Shown here one piece after another: positions 25,682 through 34,478 of a stretch of DNA of 64,000 nt. This DNA is from Pedobacter cryoconitis. Lineage in GTDB: Bacteria; Bacteroidota; Bacteroidia; Sphingobacteriales; Sphingobacteriaceae. The notes beneath the pieces were generated by a model. That model ran no database searches, was not told where the DNA came from, and saw only the letters and a program-made list of their open reading frames with translations. The translations under genes were made by a program, and so were the position numbers. The stretch lies in contig NZ_QLLR01000003.1 in the NCBI RefSeq assembly GCF_003259615.1, positions 186,001 to 250,000 of the forward strand, written 5' to 3'. Every line of letters begins with the position of its first letter. Position 1 is the stretch's first letter.

Positions 25682-27229
25682 TTAGTGAACGTCAACAGGG
25701 ATGTTGACATTTTTCTTGAATTTCTGCAAATAAAGCAGTGGTATAGAACATAATAGAACTAATCCTACCAACCAGTAAGCATCACTGTAAGTCAGTAATA
25801 GCGCTTGTTTGGTTACCGTGCCATCTATTGCTTTGAGCGCCATTATTTTAGCATCAAACATACTGTAGCCTTTAGACATGAAATTATGAATAAAAGCATT
25901 CATTCTGTCTGTAAATGCCGGATTATAATCGTTGACATTGGCAAGCAGTGAACTTCTGTGAAATCCCTGGCGGGTATGGATCAAAGTTGTTAAAGCTGCG
26001 ATACCAAATGATCCGCCCAGTTGTCTCATCATGTTGTTTAACCCTGAACCCTGACCAATTTCTGCACCTTTAAGGTCCTGAATAGCCAGCGTAGTTAACG
26101 GAACAAATAATAAAGCCATTCCGATACCTCTGATCACCAGTGGCAGGAAGAAATCACTCGTTCCCGAGGAAAGCGTTGATTTACTCAGCATATTACAAAA
26201 AACGAAGAATAAGAACATCCCGATTGTAGCCATAAATTGCGCAGGGATTCCTTTTTTAAGGAATATACCAATAAATGGCATCATCAGAATCGTACAGATC
26301 CCACCTGGGAAAAGCAATTCTCCTGTTTGTAACGGAGAGAAACCTAATAGATTCTGGCAGAAAACCGGGAAGACGAATACAGATCCGTATAATCCGAAAC
26401 CCAAAATAAAGGAGGTCACCATACCAATAGAGAAACTTCGGTGCCGCATAATCTTGAAGTTTACAATCGGGTGGTCTGTAGACATTTCGCGCCATATAAA
26501 AAGTAGTAATCCGATTACTGAAGCTATGGATAGTGCGATAATATAAGGTGTTGCAAACCAGTCTTCACTTTCTCCTTTTTCCAGTACTGTTTGTAAACTA
26601 CCAACTGCGATAGCCAGTAATGCGATACCCCACCAGTCGACAGGTAGCCCCTGCCCATCCTTCGGAGTGGCCTTTATAAAGGTTATCGTACAATACGCGG
26701 CGAGAATCCCGACGGGAATATTCACGTAAAAGATCCATGGCCATGAACTGATGTCCAGAATATAACCCCCGATAGTCGGGCCCACAGTCGGGCCTACTAC
26801 TGCCCCTAATCCAAAGAGTGCGGTGGCTATACCTATATCTTCACGCGGCCAGGTTTCTATCAGGATGGACTGTGAAGTAGAGATTAATCCCCCTCCGGCA
26901 ATCCCCTGAAGGATACGGAATAAAATAAGTTCTTCCAGTGAAGTTGCATTACCGCACAAAAATGAGGCTATCGTAAAGACAATGATGGAAGTTAGAAAAT
27001 AATTTTTACGCCCGAAACGACTGCCCAGCCAGCCCGACATGGGCAGGACAATTACATTCGCAACGGCATATCCGGTTGATAACCAGGCGACATCCTCGAG
27101 AGTCGCGCCCAGGTTACCCTGAATCTGTGGTAAAGCCACGTTTACAATAGTGGTATCAATCAGCTCCAGTAGCGAAGCTGTGATCACAGTAAACGTGATT
27201 ATCCATTTTTTAAAACCATACTCGGCCAT
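25682..27229 (-). CDS. emrB: DHA2-family MFS multidrug exporter (EmrB-like)
   Basis: Proton-coupled inner-membrane exporter of the 14-TM type, 515 residues. Motif A variant GWLGSRFGRKNYFL lies in loop 2-3. Family features include ITASLLELIDTTIVNVALPQ in TM1 (acidic/Thr signature), LSTGYAVANVIVLP, and motif C-like GAVVGPTVGPTIGGYI. It is transcribed last in a regulator-TolC-EmrA-EmrB operon, with 4 bp between it and the emrA-like gene. Together these form a tripartite exporter; the substrate is unknown. Confidence 0.9.
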   Translation of the reverse strand: MAEYGFKKWIITFTVITASLLELIDTTIVNVALPQIQGNLGATLEDVAWLSTGYAVANVIVLPMSGWLGSRFGRKNYFLTSIIVFTIASFLCGNATSLEELILFRILQGIAGGGLISTSQSILIETWPREDIGIATALFGLGAVVGPTVGPTIGGYILDISSWPWIFYVNIPVGILAAYCTITFIKATPKDGQGLPVDWWGIALLAIAVGSLQTVLEKGESEDWFATPYIIALSIASVIGLLLFIWREMSTDHPIVNFKIMRHRSFSIGMVTSFILGFGLYGSVFVFPVFCQNLLGFSPLQTGELLFPGGICTILMMPFIGIFLKKGIPAQFMATIGMFLFFVFCNMLSKSTLSSGTSDFFLPLVIRGIGMALLFVPLTTLAIQDLKGAEIGQGSGLNNMMRQLGGSFGIAALTTLIHTRQGFHRSSLLANVNDYNPAFTDRMNAFIHNFMSKGYSMFDAKIMALKAIDGTVTKQALLLTYSDAYWLVGLVLLCSIPLLYLQKFKKNVNIPVDVH

Positions 27230-27233
27230 TTTT

Positions 27234-28298
27234 CTAGTCTTTTGTAGTTACAGAAACTTTAACACTCATACCTGGACGTAATTTTTCCAGCATTTCTTTT
27301 GAGGCCTTAAGTTTAATTTTAACAGGTACACGTTGAACAACCTTCACGAAGTTACCTGTTGCATTGTCTGGAGGAAGAAGAGAGCCCTTAGCTCCGGTTA
27401 CAGGAGAAAAGTTATAAACTTCACCTGGTATTTTCTGATCAGGGAAAGCGTCAACTTCCACTTCCACTTTCAAACCAGCACGGATTTCTTCCAATTGTGT
27501 TTCTTTAAAGTTGGCAGTTACATACAGGCTGTTTTCATTCACAATAGAGAATAAAGACTGTCCTGCCTGAATTAACTGACCTTTTTGAATACTTTTCTTA
27601 GAAACAATCCCTGTTGCAGGTGCTTTGATCTCCGTATATGACAACTGTAACTTTGCAAAGTCAACATCCGACTGACGTTGAGATACACCGTTACTGCTTA
27701 CTGCAAGCTGAGATTTTGTAGTACCGATTTGTTTAAGGGCAACTGTATATTGATCCTTTGCAGCGTTATAAGTAGCCTGTGCAACGTCTCTTGTTGCTTT
27801 AGCCTGGTCGAATTGCTGCTGCGTGATCGATCCGTCTTTAATCAGGTTAGCATAACGGTCAAAATCTTTTTGTGCCTGCCATAATTTTACTTTAGCAGAT
27901 TCGATATTGGCTTTAGCTGTTCCTGTATTTGCTGAAGTAGCAATAATTTCAGATTGTGAAACACCAACACCAGCATCAGCACCTTTCTGTCCTGCCATTG
28001 CTTGTTCCAATTTCACTTTGTAGTCCCTGTCGTCTAAGGAAACCAATACCTGGCCTTCAGTAACTTTAGTGTTTTCTTCAAATTTGATTTCGTTTACATA
28101 CCCTCCAACACGTGCCACTACCGGGCTGATATCGCCATCAATCTGCGCATCATCGGTATCTACGTGTTTACTGTAGTACATATATTCTTTCACGCCAAAT
28201 ACGGCGCCTATAACGATTAGCACAGCTAATATTATAGGGACAACTTTACTTTTCTTTTTAGGTTCAATTGTCGCTTCTGTTGTTGATTCTGTAGTCAT
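27234..28298 (-). CDS. emrA: HlyD/EmrA-type periplasmic adaptor
   Basis: Single N-terminal TM helix (VVPIILAVLIVIGAVFGVKEYMYY), so anchored in the inner membrane and not a lipoprotein. A lipoyl domain half (DDAQIDGDISPVVARVGGYV) precedes a long helical hairpin rich in Ala/Gln/Lys (about residues 95-215), and the other half is IKAPATGIVSKKSIQKGQLI. The C-terminal part has the barrel domain of EmrA (LRPGMSVKVSV). At 354 residues it matches EmrA length. It lies 4 bp from the MFS gene and 19 bp after the TolC gene. Confidence 0.9.
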   Translation of the reverse strand: MTTESTTEATIEPKKKSKVVPIILAVLIVIGAVFGVKEYMYYSKHVDTDDAQIDGDISPVVARVGGYVNEIKFEENTKVTEGQVLVSLDDRDYKVKLEQAMAGQKGADAGVGVSQSEIIATSANTGTAKANIESAKVKLWQAQKDFDRYANLIKDGSITQQQFDQAKATRDVAQATYNAAKDQYTVALKQIGTTKSQLAVSSNGVSQRQSDVDFAKLQLSYTEIKAPATGIVSKKSIQKGQLIQAGQSLFSIVNENSLYVTANFKETQLEEIRAGLKVEVEVDAFPDQKIPGEVYNFSPVTGAKGSLLPPDNATGNFVKVVQRVPVKIKLKASKEMLEKLRPGMSVKVSVTTKD

Positions 28299-28317
28299 TA
28301 CTAGATGGATTATAATA

Positions 28318-29634
28318 TTATTGAGAAATTTTTCCTGTTGATTTTAATAAAGTATAGTAGGCAAGGCCTGCATCAGCTTTTGCAAGCTCTAAATTGATCT
28401 TCGCCTGGTATAGCAGGGTTTCAGCATCAATTCTGTCTATCGCAGAGGCGACGTTGTTTTTGTATTTCGATTCCAGTAACCTGTCGTTCTCAGTCGCCTG
28501 ATCGATCGAAGTTTCCAGTACTTTGATTTTGTTTTTAGCAACCTGGTAAGTCTGGTAGTTTCTGTTGATCTCAGTTTTTACATTATCAGATTGAATATCT
28601 TTCTGAATAACAATACTTCTTTGCTGAACTCTTGCTTCTGTTATCTTATGCTTATTTGTCCAAAGTGTGCCGATGTTCCACGAAAGAGTAGCACTGGCAG
28701 TCATTGGCATAATATAATCATGTGACTTTGGTAAAAAAGTTCCGTTAGGATTGATGTAGTAAACGTCTGCACCAATACCAAATGTAGGACTCGCATTTGC
28801 TTTAACTGATTTAATATCAATCTCAGCAACTTTATTTTGTAAGTCCAGCTCTCTTAATTCCTGACGGTAAGCTAATGCCTGATCAATGTAAGCGTTCAAA
28901 GGAGCTGCATCTTTTTGACCAGTTGAGGGATCTGTAATGTCAATTTCAGTATCCTCTGGCAAGCCTAAAAGGATGTCAAGGTTATAATTGATAATTTTGC
29001 GATTGCTTTCAATATCCAGGTCTGTCAAGGTAATATTTGCCTGTTGCAACTGGAATCTAAGTACATCGTTTTTAGTCACGATCCCTTGTTCAAAAAAGCG
29101 TTGTGATTGTTTCAGCTGACTTGCAATAGAAGCTAAGTTTTGTGCGACAACCTTTTTACTTTGCGCTACCTTATATAAGGAGTAATAAGTATCGATCACT
29201 GCATAAGTTACTTCTTCCTGGTTTTTATCTGCATCCAGGCGGGCAACATCAGCTAATAATTTAGTACTCTCTCTGGCATATCTCATCTTACCACCGCCAT
29301 AAACCAGTTGTTGTACTGAGGCTGTTCCTACAAAGGCATCAGCGCGTTTAGGAAGGAATATCGGGCTGCCGCCGTCTAAAACCAATTGATTAGCAGGGAT
29401 TTCTGCGTGATTATACAGCACACTTGCTTTAGCTGTAGGAAGGGAGTTATCTTTCGTGACTTCCAGTTTGGCCATTGCTTCTTCAATTTTATTCTGAGAA
29501 AGCTTCAGGTTCTTGCTGTTTTCTATCCCTAACTGAATCGCCTCCTGCAGCGTCAGTTTTTTCAAGTTCTGTGCATAGAGCATGCCTGGCAGCAGGAGAG
29601 CGAAGCAACTCATTTTAATTGTTTGGTGTATCAT
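28318..29634 (-). CDS. TolC-family outer-membrane efflux protein
   Basis: A 438-residue outer-membrane channel partner of the EmrAB-like pump. It has a signal peptide (MIHQTIKMSCFALLLPGMLYAQ) and two TolC repeats: LTLQEAIQLGIENSKNLKLS in the first, AETLLYQAKINLELAKADAG near the end. Its start overlaps the upstream TetR stop by 4 bp. Sequence resemblance to the TolC at 17277-18650 is only at family level, so the two pumps probably were acquired independently. Confidence 0.9.
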   Translation of the reverse strand: MIHQTIKMSCFALLLPGMLYAQNLKKLTLQEAIQLGIENSKNLKLSQNKIEEAMAKLEVTKDNSLPTAKASVLYNHAEIPANQLVLDGGSPIFLPKRADAFVGTASVQQLVYGGGKMRYARESTKLLADVARLDADKNQEEVTYAVIDTYYSLYKVAQSKKVVAQNLASIASQLKQSQRFFEQGIVTKNDVLRFQLQQANITLTDLDIESNRKIINYNLDILLGLPEDTEIDITDPSTGQKDAAPLNAYIDQALAYRQELRELDLQNKVAEIDIKSVKANASPTFGIGADVYYINPNGTFLPKSHDYIMPMTASATLSWNIGTLWTNKHKITEARVQQRSIVIQKDIQSDNVKTEINRNYQTYQVAKNKIKVLETSIDQATENDRLLESKYKNNVASAIDRIDAETLLYQAKINLELAKADAGLAYYTLLKSTGKISQ

Positions 29635-30251
29635 TTCTGGGGTGTTAAATAGGTGGTGACCAAATCTTGCAGATGTGCGATTAGGCGGTCGGTTAAAATT
29701 TCTTTGTCTTTTGGGATGGTAATGTCCAGGGTAGAGCCATGTGTGATTTTACTCGGCATGGTGGCTACACTGGTGATGGTACCCATAATTGATGCCATGA
29801 GCATCCGGGTATCTACTTGCTTGAATGATCCGTCAGCAACTCCATTGTTAATGATGTTTTCAATCACCTGCATATTTCCTGACATTGCGTCTCTTAATTT
29901 AAGACACATTTCGGGACGTTGGGCTAAGGAGATTTCTCTGTACATCATTTTGTGAAATGGAATATCGGAAAGGATCCTATGGGCATATCCTTCAATTACT
30001 TTCATTAATTTCTCCAGCGGGATGATGCTGTCTTCATCAATGCTCACTAACTGGGCTTTGAACCCTTTAATTCTGTCATTGATTACTTCGAGAAAGACAC
30101 CTTCTTTCGATCCGAAGTAATAATTGATCATGGACATATTTGCCCCTGATTCTTTTGCAATCTGGCGGGTTGAAGTCCCTTCATACCCCAACTCAGAAAA
30201 CAATTTTTGAGCAGCTATTAATATGCTCGTTCTTTTGTCTGGCTTTTCCAT
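29631..30251 (-). CDS. TetR/AcrR-family regulator of the EmrAB operon
   Basis: A 206-residue regulator with the N-terminal HTH ILIAAQKLFSELGYEGTS followed by TRQIAKESGANMSMINYYFG. It is the first gene of the operon; TolC, EmrA and EmrB follow with overlaps or gaps under 20 bp. A 16-bp perfect palindrome overlapping a -7 box sits immediately upstream (30275-30290), consistent with autoregulation. The effector is unknown. Confidence 0.9.
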   Translation of the reverse strand: MEKPDKRTSILIAAQKLFSELGYEGTSTRQIAKESGANMSMINYYFGSKEGVFLEVINDRIKGFKAQLVSIDEDSIIPLEKLMKVIEGYAHRILSDIPFHKMMYREISLAQRPEMCLKLRDAMSGNMQVIENIINNGVADGSFKQVDTRMLMASIMGTITSVATMPSKITHGSTLDITIPKDKEILTDRLIAHLQDLVTTYLTPQK

Positions 30252-30267
30252 TTCTGATTTGATGGAA

Positions 30268-30275
30268 CAAAATTA
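30268..30275 (-). promoter_or_regulatory. Promoter -7 box of the TetR-EmrAB operon
   Basis: On the minus strand this reads TAATTTTG, matching TAnnTTTG, 17 bp before the regulator ATG. No TTG is found at a proper distance, so only the -7 element is supported. Confidence 0.45.
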
Positions 30276-30290
30276 ATCAATCGATTGATT
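30275..30290. promoter_or_regulatory. TetR operator palindrome of the EmrAB operon
   Basis: AATCAATC/GATTGATT is a perfect 16-bp dyad. It abuts the -7 box at 30268-30275 and is 24 bp from the start of the divergent-looking TetR gene, the usual place for an autoregulatory operator. Confidence 0.65.
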
Positions 30291-30425
30291 GAATTATTAT
30301 AAGAATAGTGATTCTAATCACAATTTACATATTTCTGACAATATAATCCATGCTTCTTTTTGGATAAAGCGCTGAATTCTTTCTTATTTGAAATAAATCA
30401 ATACCTTTGGATCATCAATATTTTA

Positions 30426-30611
30426 ATGATGATTAAAGAAGAAAATAACAAAAGTTTTGATTGGGTTTATTCAGTTTTAGGCCTGGTATGTGGTATTGCT
30501 ACTGCAGCAGTAATTTCAGGTAGTTTCCTTTGGTCACTATTTGGTGGCGTATTAGGATTGATTATGGGAGCAGTTTTCCTTGGATCAGTTGTAAAAGGAC
30601 GTAAATACTAG
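30426..30611 (+). CDS. Small membrane protein, unknown function
   Basis: The likely start is one of the two ATGs at 30426 and 30429, since a TACCTTTG -7 box lies at 30402-30409; the frame extends upstream to a TTG at 30360 that would lie before this promoter. The predicted 61-residue peptide begins with a charged head (MIKEENNKSFDW) followed by two hydrophobic, glycine-rich segments (VYSVLGLVCGIATAAVISG and GGVLGLIMGAVFLGS), probably a helical hairpin in the inner membrane. I recognise no family. Confidence 0.55.
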   Translation: MMIKEENNKSFDWVYSVLGLVCGIATAAVISGSFLWSLFGGVLGLIMGAVFLGSVVKGRKY

Positions 30612-30655
30612 TTCACACCCGTCTCTCAGACAAGTTTATAAACTAAATTTATAAA

Positions 30656-31216
30656 ATGAAGAAGTTCAATCTGTTGATTGTAATGGCATTATTTGCTTTT
30701 ACAGTAAATGCGCAAGAAGTTAAGTTCCCGGGGTTGGATACCAGCCCGGCAGATATTGCTTACTTCCCTTTAAATACAACTAAGGTTAAAAAAGGAGAAG
30801 ATGCTGCTCCGCTGATCAAGGTTATTTATTCAAGACCTTCTGTGAAAGGACGTGAAATCTTTGGTAAACAGGAACCTTTTGGACAAGTATGGAGATTAGG
30901 GGCTAATGAAAGCACTGAAATCAGATTTTTCAAACCAGTAGTTATTGGCGGAAAACAAATTCCTGCAGGTGCTTATAGCTTATTCGCTATTCCTGAACAA
31001 GATAAATGGGTAGTGATTATCAATAAACAAACTGATCGCTGGGGAGCATATACTTATGATGAAACCAAGGATGTAGTCAGAGTAACTGTACCTGTTAAAC
31101 CTTTAACTACAGTTGTGGAAGCTTTAGCGATTACTTTTACACCGAATGCTTCAGGCGCAAATCTGATCATCGGGTGGGACAAGACTTCAGTTGAAGTACC
31201 GGTGACGATTAAATAA
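30656..31216 (+). CDS. DUF2911-domain exported protein
   Basis: A signal peptide (MKKFNLLIVMALFAFTVNAQ) is followed by the DUF2911 domain, common in Bacteroidota and often found as one or two copies. Characteristic segments are IKVIYSRPSVKGREIFG, VWRLGANESTEI and IPAGAYSLFAIPE. The function of the domain is unknown; it is periplasmic or outer-membrane associated. It lies 44 bp after the small membrane protein and may be co-transcribed. A near-perfect hairpin ends the unit (31247-31279). Confidence 0.9.
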   Translation: MKKFNLLIVMALFAFTVNAQEVKFPGLDTSPADIAYFPLNTTKVKKGEDAAPLIKVIYSRPSVKGREIFGKQEPFGQVWRLGANESTEIRFFKPVVIGGKQIPAGAYSLFAIPEQDKWVVIINKQTDRWGAYTYDETKDVVRVTVPVKPLTTVVEALAITFTPNASGANLIIGWDKTSVEVPVTIK

Positions 31217-31246
31217 TTTTCATTTCTCCGCTATGGAGGATATAAA

Positions 31247-31279
31247 AAAAGAGGGAACCTGTTATAGGTCCCCTCTTTT
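31247..31279. terminator. Bidirectional terminator between DUF2911 and SMR genes
   Basis: AAAAGAGGGAACC (31247-31259) pairs with GGTCCCCTCTTTT (31267-31279) with one mismatch around TGTTATA. A and T runs flank it on both sides, suiting both convergent genes. Confidence 0.8.
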
Positions 31280-31295
31280 GTTATGCAATAATATT

Positions 31296-31622
31296 TTAAT
31301 GTGCACTTCCTGCAAAGAACTTTAAACCCAGGATTGAGCCAATTAAAGTGGCAATAAAAAATATTCTCCAGAAGTTCGCTGGTTCGTCAAAATATAGAAT
31401 ACCCACGATAACTGTTCCAACAGCACCAATACCGGTCCATACGGCATAAGCGGTTCCCATTGGTAAAGTTTGGGTTGCTTTATTTAAAAAGAAGAAACTT
31501 AAGGTAATACAGGCAAAGAATGCGATACTCCATTTAAGGTTAGAGAAGTTATTGGAAAGCTTTAGACTGGTCGTAAATCCAACCTCAAATAAGCCCGCAA
31601 TAATCAAAATGATCCAGTTCAT
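31296..31622 (-). CDS. sugE: SMR-family efflux protein, SugE/Gdx-like
   Basis: A 108-residue four-TM small multidrug resistance protein. The essential TM1 Glu is in IIAGLFEVGFTTSLK. TM3 region GTAYAVWTGIGAVGTVIVG matches the SugE/Gdx subgroup (guanidinium exporters) better than EmrE. Single SMR genes act as dual-topology homodimers; no second SMR gene is adjacent. No guanidine riboswitch is evident in the 70 bp before the next gene, so guanidinium export is only suggested. Confidence 0.82.
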   Translation of the reverse strand: MNWIILIIAGLFEVGFTTSLKLSNNFSNLKWSIAFFACITLSFFFLNKATQTLPMGTAYAVWTGIGAVGTVIVGILYFDEPANFWRIFFIATLIGSILGLKFFAGSAH

Positions 31623-31692
31623 AATTTAATAATTTGATACAAAAGTACGGTCCGCAACTAACGTGGCTTTTTACAAATGTTAAAAAATGAAA

Positions 31693-32259
31693 TTATTTGA
31701 TCTCTGCCCTGATCCTGCTCAAAGTAACCTGTGTAACACCAAGATAAGAGGCAATATGGCCTAAAGGAATCCGCTGAATCAATAGTGGTTCTGTTTGCAG
31801 CAGATCAATATACCGCTCTTTAGCAGGTTTAAACAGGCGGCCAATATAAGATTCTTCAGTTTTAATCAAGATGAGTTCTGCAAGTTTTCTGCCCCAGTTG
31901 GCCAGTTCTATATGCGTATTATATAGCGCTTCCAGTGCTTCAGTCCTCAATTCATAGAGCGTAGAGTTTTCCAGCAGCTCTATACTTTCATAACCAGGGG
32001 TATTGTTAATATAGCTGTGGTAGGAAAGAATAATATCACCCTCCATACCGAACCAGAAGGTAATCCGGTTGTCTTTACCATCCACATATGCACGTGCAAC
32101 ACCTCTTTCTATGAAATATAAAGAGCGTTCTACCTTTCCAGACCTGATAATCTGATGGCCTTTAGGGAATTCCGCTTCTTTTAATTTTTTCAGCAGCAGA
32201 TTAAGGTGCACTTCCTTTAACGGATAAATGCCTTTTATGGACTTCAGCGTATTTTGCAA
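31693..32259 (-). CDS. Crp/Fnr-family transcriptional regulator
   Basis: A 188-residue regulator. The cyclic-nucleotide-binding-like beta-roll lies at residues of about 20-120 (SGKVERSLYFIERGVARAYV, FWFGMEGDIILSYHSYI), but without the exact Arg/Glu phosphate-binding set of true CAP. The HTH at the end reads RIPLGHIASYLGVTQVTLSR. No iron-sulfur cysteine cluster of FNR type is present. It is last of four consecutive minus-strand genes (histidine kinase, DinB, thioesterase, this). The effector and regulon are unknown. Confidence 0.88.
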   Translation of the reverse strand: MQNTLKSIKGIYPLKEVHLNLLLKKLKEAEFPKGHQIIRSGKVERSLYFIERGVARAYVDGKDNRITFWFGMEGDIILSYHSYINNTPGYESIELLENSTLYELRTEALEALYNTHIELANWGRKLAELILIKTEESYIGRLFKPAKERYIDLLQTEPLLIQRIPLGHIASYLGVTQVTLSRIRAEIK

Positions 32260-32268
32260 AACAGTTAA

Positions 32269-32694
32269 TTATCTTGTTTTAGGAATGATAGCAACGGTCA
32301 AACGGCTTATACAATTCATTTTCCCTCTGTCATCATAAATCTTAATGTCCCAGATATGTGTTTTTGCTCCTTTATGGATAACAGTACAAATTCCGGTAAC
32401 TTTTCCGCTTTTAACCGGGCGTAAGTGATTTGCGTTAATTTCAAGGCCTACAGCCTGGTATAATTCAGGGTCTATACACATAAAAGAGGCAATGCTGCCC
32501 AATGTCTCTGCAAGTACTACAGAAGCCCCGCCATGCAATATGCCGGCAGGCTGATGCGTACGTTCATCTACGGGCATGGTTGCAGTTACCGAATTCTCAC
32601 CAATTGCTGTAAATTGAATGTCTAAAAGTCCTCCTAAATGATTCTTAGGCCTGTCATTAAGCTGCTCAGGGGTAAAGTCGGTAAACCAGATCAT
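32269..32694 (-). CDS. menI: Hotdog-fold thioesterase, MenI/YdiI-like (DHNA-CoA hydrolase)
   Basis: In E. coli, YdiI/MenI hydrolyses 1,4-dihydroxy-2-naphthoyl-CoA in menaquinone synthesis, the main quinone of Bacteroidota. The 141 residues align well from memory with YdiI: GGLLDIQFTAIG, ATMPVDERTHQP, LHGGASVVLAETLGSIAS with the catalytic Glu, VGLEINANHLRP and the end CISRLTVAI. No other men genes are in the window, so other aromatic or acyl-CoA thioesterase roles remain possible. It overlaps the DinB gene by 4 bp. Confidence 0.8.
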   Translation of the reverse strand: MIWFTDFTPEQLNDRPKNHLGGLLDIQFTAIGENSVTATMPVDERTHQPAGILHGGASVVLAETLGSIASFMCIDPELYQAVGLEINANHLRPVKSGKVTGICTVIHKGAKTHIWDIKIYDDRGKMNCISRLTVAIIPKTR

Positions 32695-33194
32695 AAGTAT
32701 CTTTCGTTAATGATTTGTGTATGGTGCATTAAATGTCCGGCAATCACATAAAGTAAGGCGCGAACGGAAATTTGTCTTTCAGAAGCTGTTCCGCTGCGCT
32801 TCAGATCATGATCATTCAAGGATTTAAACAAGTACAGGTTCGCTTTTCTCAGCAACCTGAATTCTTCTGCAAAACTGCTTAGATCACGGTCTGAGAAATG
32901 TGCATTTGCTACGTAATCATCTTCTTCGAAACCAGGTAAAGCAGTTTGCTCCAGGCGGGAAAAACAGGTTAAGCGGTAAACTAAAATCCTTTCTGTATCA
33001 ATAATATGCCCTGCCATTTCTTTAAGCGTCCATTTACCTGCTGCATAAGCATAATCAGCCCTTGCATTCAGTGTGCTTAAGAAATCAGGAAACTCATCTG
33101 CCTGACGCTCTAAAAGTTCAATAATATCACTATTAACTTTTTCAATGTAAGTCAATGCCCATGCCGGGTATTCGTTTGGTTGAGGTCGGTTCAT
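32691..33194 (-). CDS. DinB/YfiT-like superfamily protein
   Basis: Four-helix-bundle metalloprotein of 167 residues, family typically involved in thiol transfer or stress but usually uncharacterised. Metal-site histidines appear in KEMAGHIIDTE (about residue 62) and HLMHHTQIINERYL at the end. The N-terminus overlaps the C-terminus of the histidine kinase gene by 53 bp on the same strand but in another frame, and its stop overlaps the thioesterase start by 4 bp, so the genes are tightly coupled. The substrate is unknown. Confidence 0.85.
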   Translation of the reverse strand: MNRPQPNEYPAWALTYIEKVNSDIIELLERQADEFPDFLSTLNARADYAYAAGKWTLKEMAGHIIDTERILVYRLTCFSRLEQTALPGFEEDDYVANAHFSDRDLSSFAEEFRLLRKANLYLFKSLNDHDLKRSGTASERQISVRALLYVIAGHLMHHTQIINERYL

Positions 33195-34389
33195 ATTTAA
33201 TACTGCTTTTTAGGATGATGCGAAATGTGGTTCCTTTGCCTAATTCAGAGTCTTTGACGAAGATCTGGCCACTATGATAATTTTCTACAATTCTTTTAGT
33301 TAAGGATAATCCCAAACCCCAGCCTCTTTTTCTTGTGGTATAACCGGGTTGAAAAACGGTATCGAATTTGGATCTTGGAATACCCTTTCCAGTATCTGAA
33401 ATGTCTATAAATACTTCCTCTTTTGCCAGATGTTCAATAATGTTAACAGTAATGTGCCCTTCATTCTCAATGGCATTGGCTGCGTTTTTAAGCAGGTTTT
33501 CGGTCACCCAGTCAAACAATGGGATGTTAAGCATAGCGCGTACCTGATCATCGCCGGTAATGGTGAATATCACTTTATCAGAAGTCCTTAACTGGAAGTA
33601 CTGGATGAAGTTACTGATCACAGAATAAACCACGTGGTCTTCCAATACAGGTTTCGAGCCGATCTTGGAAAAACGGTCCGTAATCACTTCCAGCCTTTTG
33701 AGATCATTCTCCATTTCAGCAATCAATGGGTCATCTTCAGCATTAAAACGGGATTTCATAAGCTCTATCCAGGCCATGAGTGAAGAAATAGGAGTTCCCA
33801 GCTGGTGGGCTGTTTCTTTCGCCATCCCAACCCATACCTGATCTTGCTCAGAGCGTCTTGCCGAACTGAAAGCCACATAGGCAGTCAGTAAAAACAGGCC
33901 GATTACGCCAAGTTGTATAAATGGGAAATAGCGTAACTGCGTTAAAATAAAGGAGTCTTTATGGTAAATATGCCATATTTTGCCATCCAGACCAATAATT
34001 GGGGTACCGGGATGCTGTAATTTCATTTGTTTCAGCTCTCTCTCAAAGTAGGCGGGATCGTACGTTTTCTTGTACTGCTTTTCCACGCCATAATTTGTTT
34101 TTGCAGAGTCCAGGCCCTGATAGGAATTGATCAATCCATCCCCATCGGTCATAATTACCGGGAGTTTCGTGTTTTTGGTAATCGTTTCAATCAGGTCCGT
34201 AAAGCGATCATCGTCATACATGACTAAAGACTGCTCCGTTACTTTGACATAGAGCTGAAACTGAACTTGTTCTTCGCGCTCCATCTTTTTAACGAAAAAG
34301 TCACTGTAGAACACCGATGCGGTTCCGATTACAATCGCAAAAATAAGGAGGAAGAACTTCCAGCGGCGTTTTTTTTCGTAAGGATTCAT
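33142..34389 (-). CDS. Membrane sensor histidine kinase
   Basis: The ATG ending at 34389 (MNPYEKKRRWKF) is preferred over one ten codons upstream because a TM helix follows directly (FFLLIFAIVIGTASVFY). A periplasmic sensor segment of about 130 residues and a second TM (FIQLGVIGLFLLTAYVAF) come next. The dimerisation helix has the phospho-acceptor His in GMAKETAHQLGTPISSLMAW, and the ATPase domain has NLLKNAANAIENEG, DTGKGIP and GWGLGLSL. HQLGTP replaces the usual HELRTP, as in other Bacteroidota kinases. No response regulator is adjacent, so it is an orphan kinase here. Confidence 0.9.
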   Translation of the reverse strand: MNPYEKKRRWKFFLLIFAIVIGTASVFYSDFFVKKMEREEQVQFQLYVKVTEQSLVMYDDDRFTDLIETITKNTKLPVIMTDGDGLINSYQGLDSAKTNYGVEKQYKKTYDPAYFERELKQMKLQHPGTPIIGLDGKIWHIYHKDSFILTQLRYFPFIQLGVIGLFLLTAYVAFSSARRSEQDQVWVGMAKETAHQLGTPISSLMAWIELMKSRFNAEDDPLIAEMENDLKRLEVITDRFSKIGSKPVLEDHVVYSVISNFIQYFQLRTSDKVIFTITGDDQVRAMLNIPLFDWVTENLLKNAANAIENEGHITVNIIEHLAKEEVFIDISDTGKGIPRSKFDTVFQPGYTTRKRGWGLGLSLTKRIVENYHSGQIFVKDSELGKGTTFRIILKSSIKYEPTSTKRIPGMGIDLH

Positions 34390-34459
34390 AGAATATGCAG
34401 GCAAATTACAAAATAGCATTCAAAAAGACATCAATAGAACGGTAAGCGCTTAAAAAATA

Positions 34460-34467
34460 TATCTTTG
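34460..34467 (+). promoter_or_regulatory. Promoter -7 box of gltX
   Basis: TATCTTTG at 34460-34467 matches TAnnTTTG and lies just before the ATG at 34479, which argues against the GTG at 34467 as the start. No convincing TTG is found upstream. Confidence 0.5.
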
Positions 34468-34478
34468 TGATTCATAAT

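Noticed and set aside
31623..31692. Possible guanidine riboswitch before the SugE-like gene
   Set aside because: Only 70 bp lie between genes, with no conserved guanidine aptamer motif seen.
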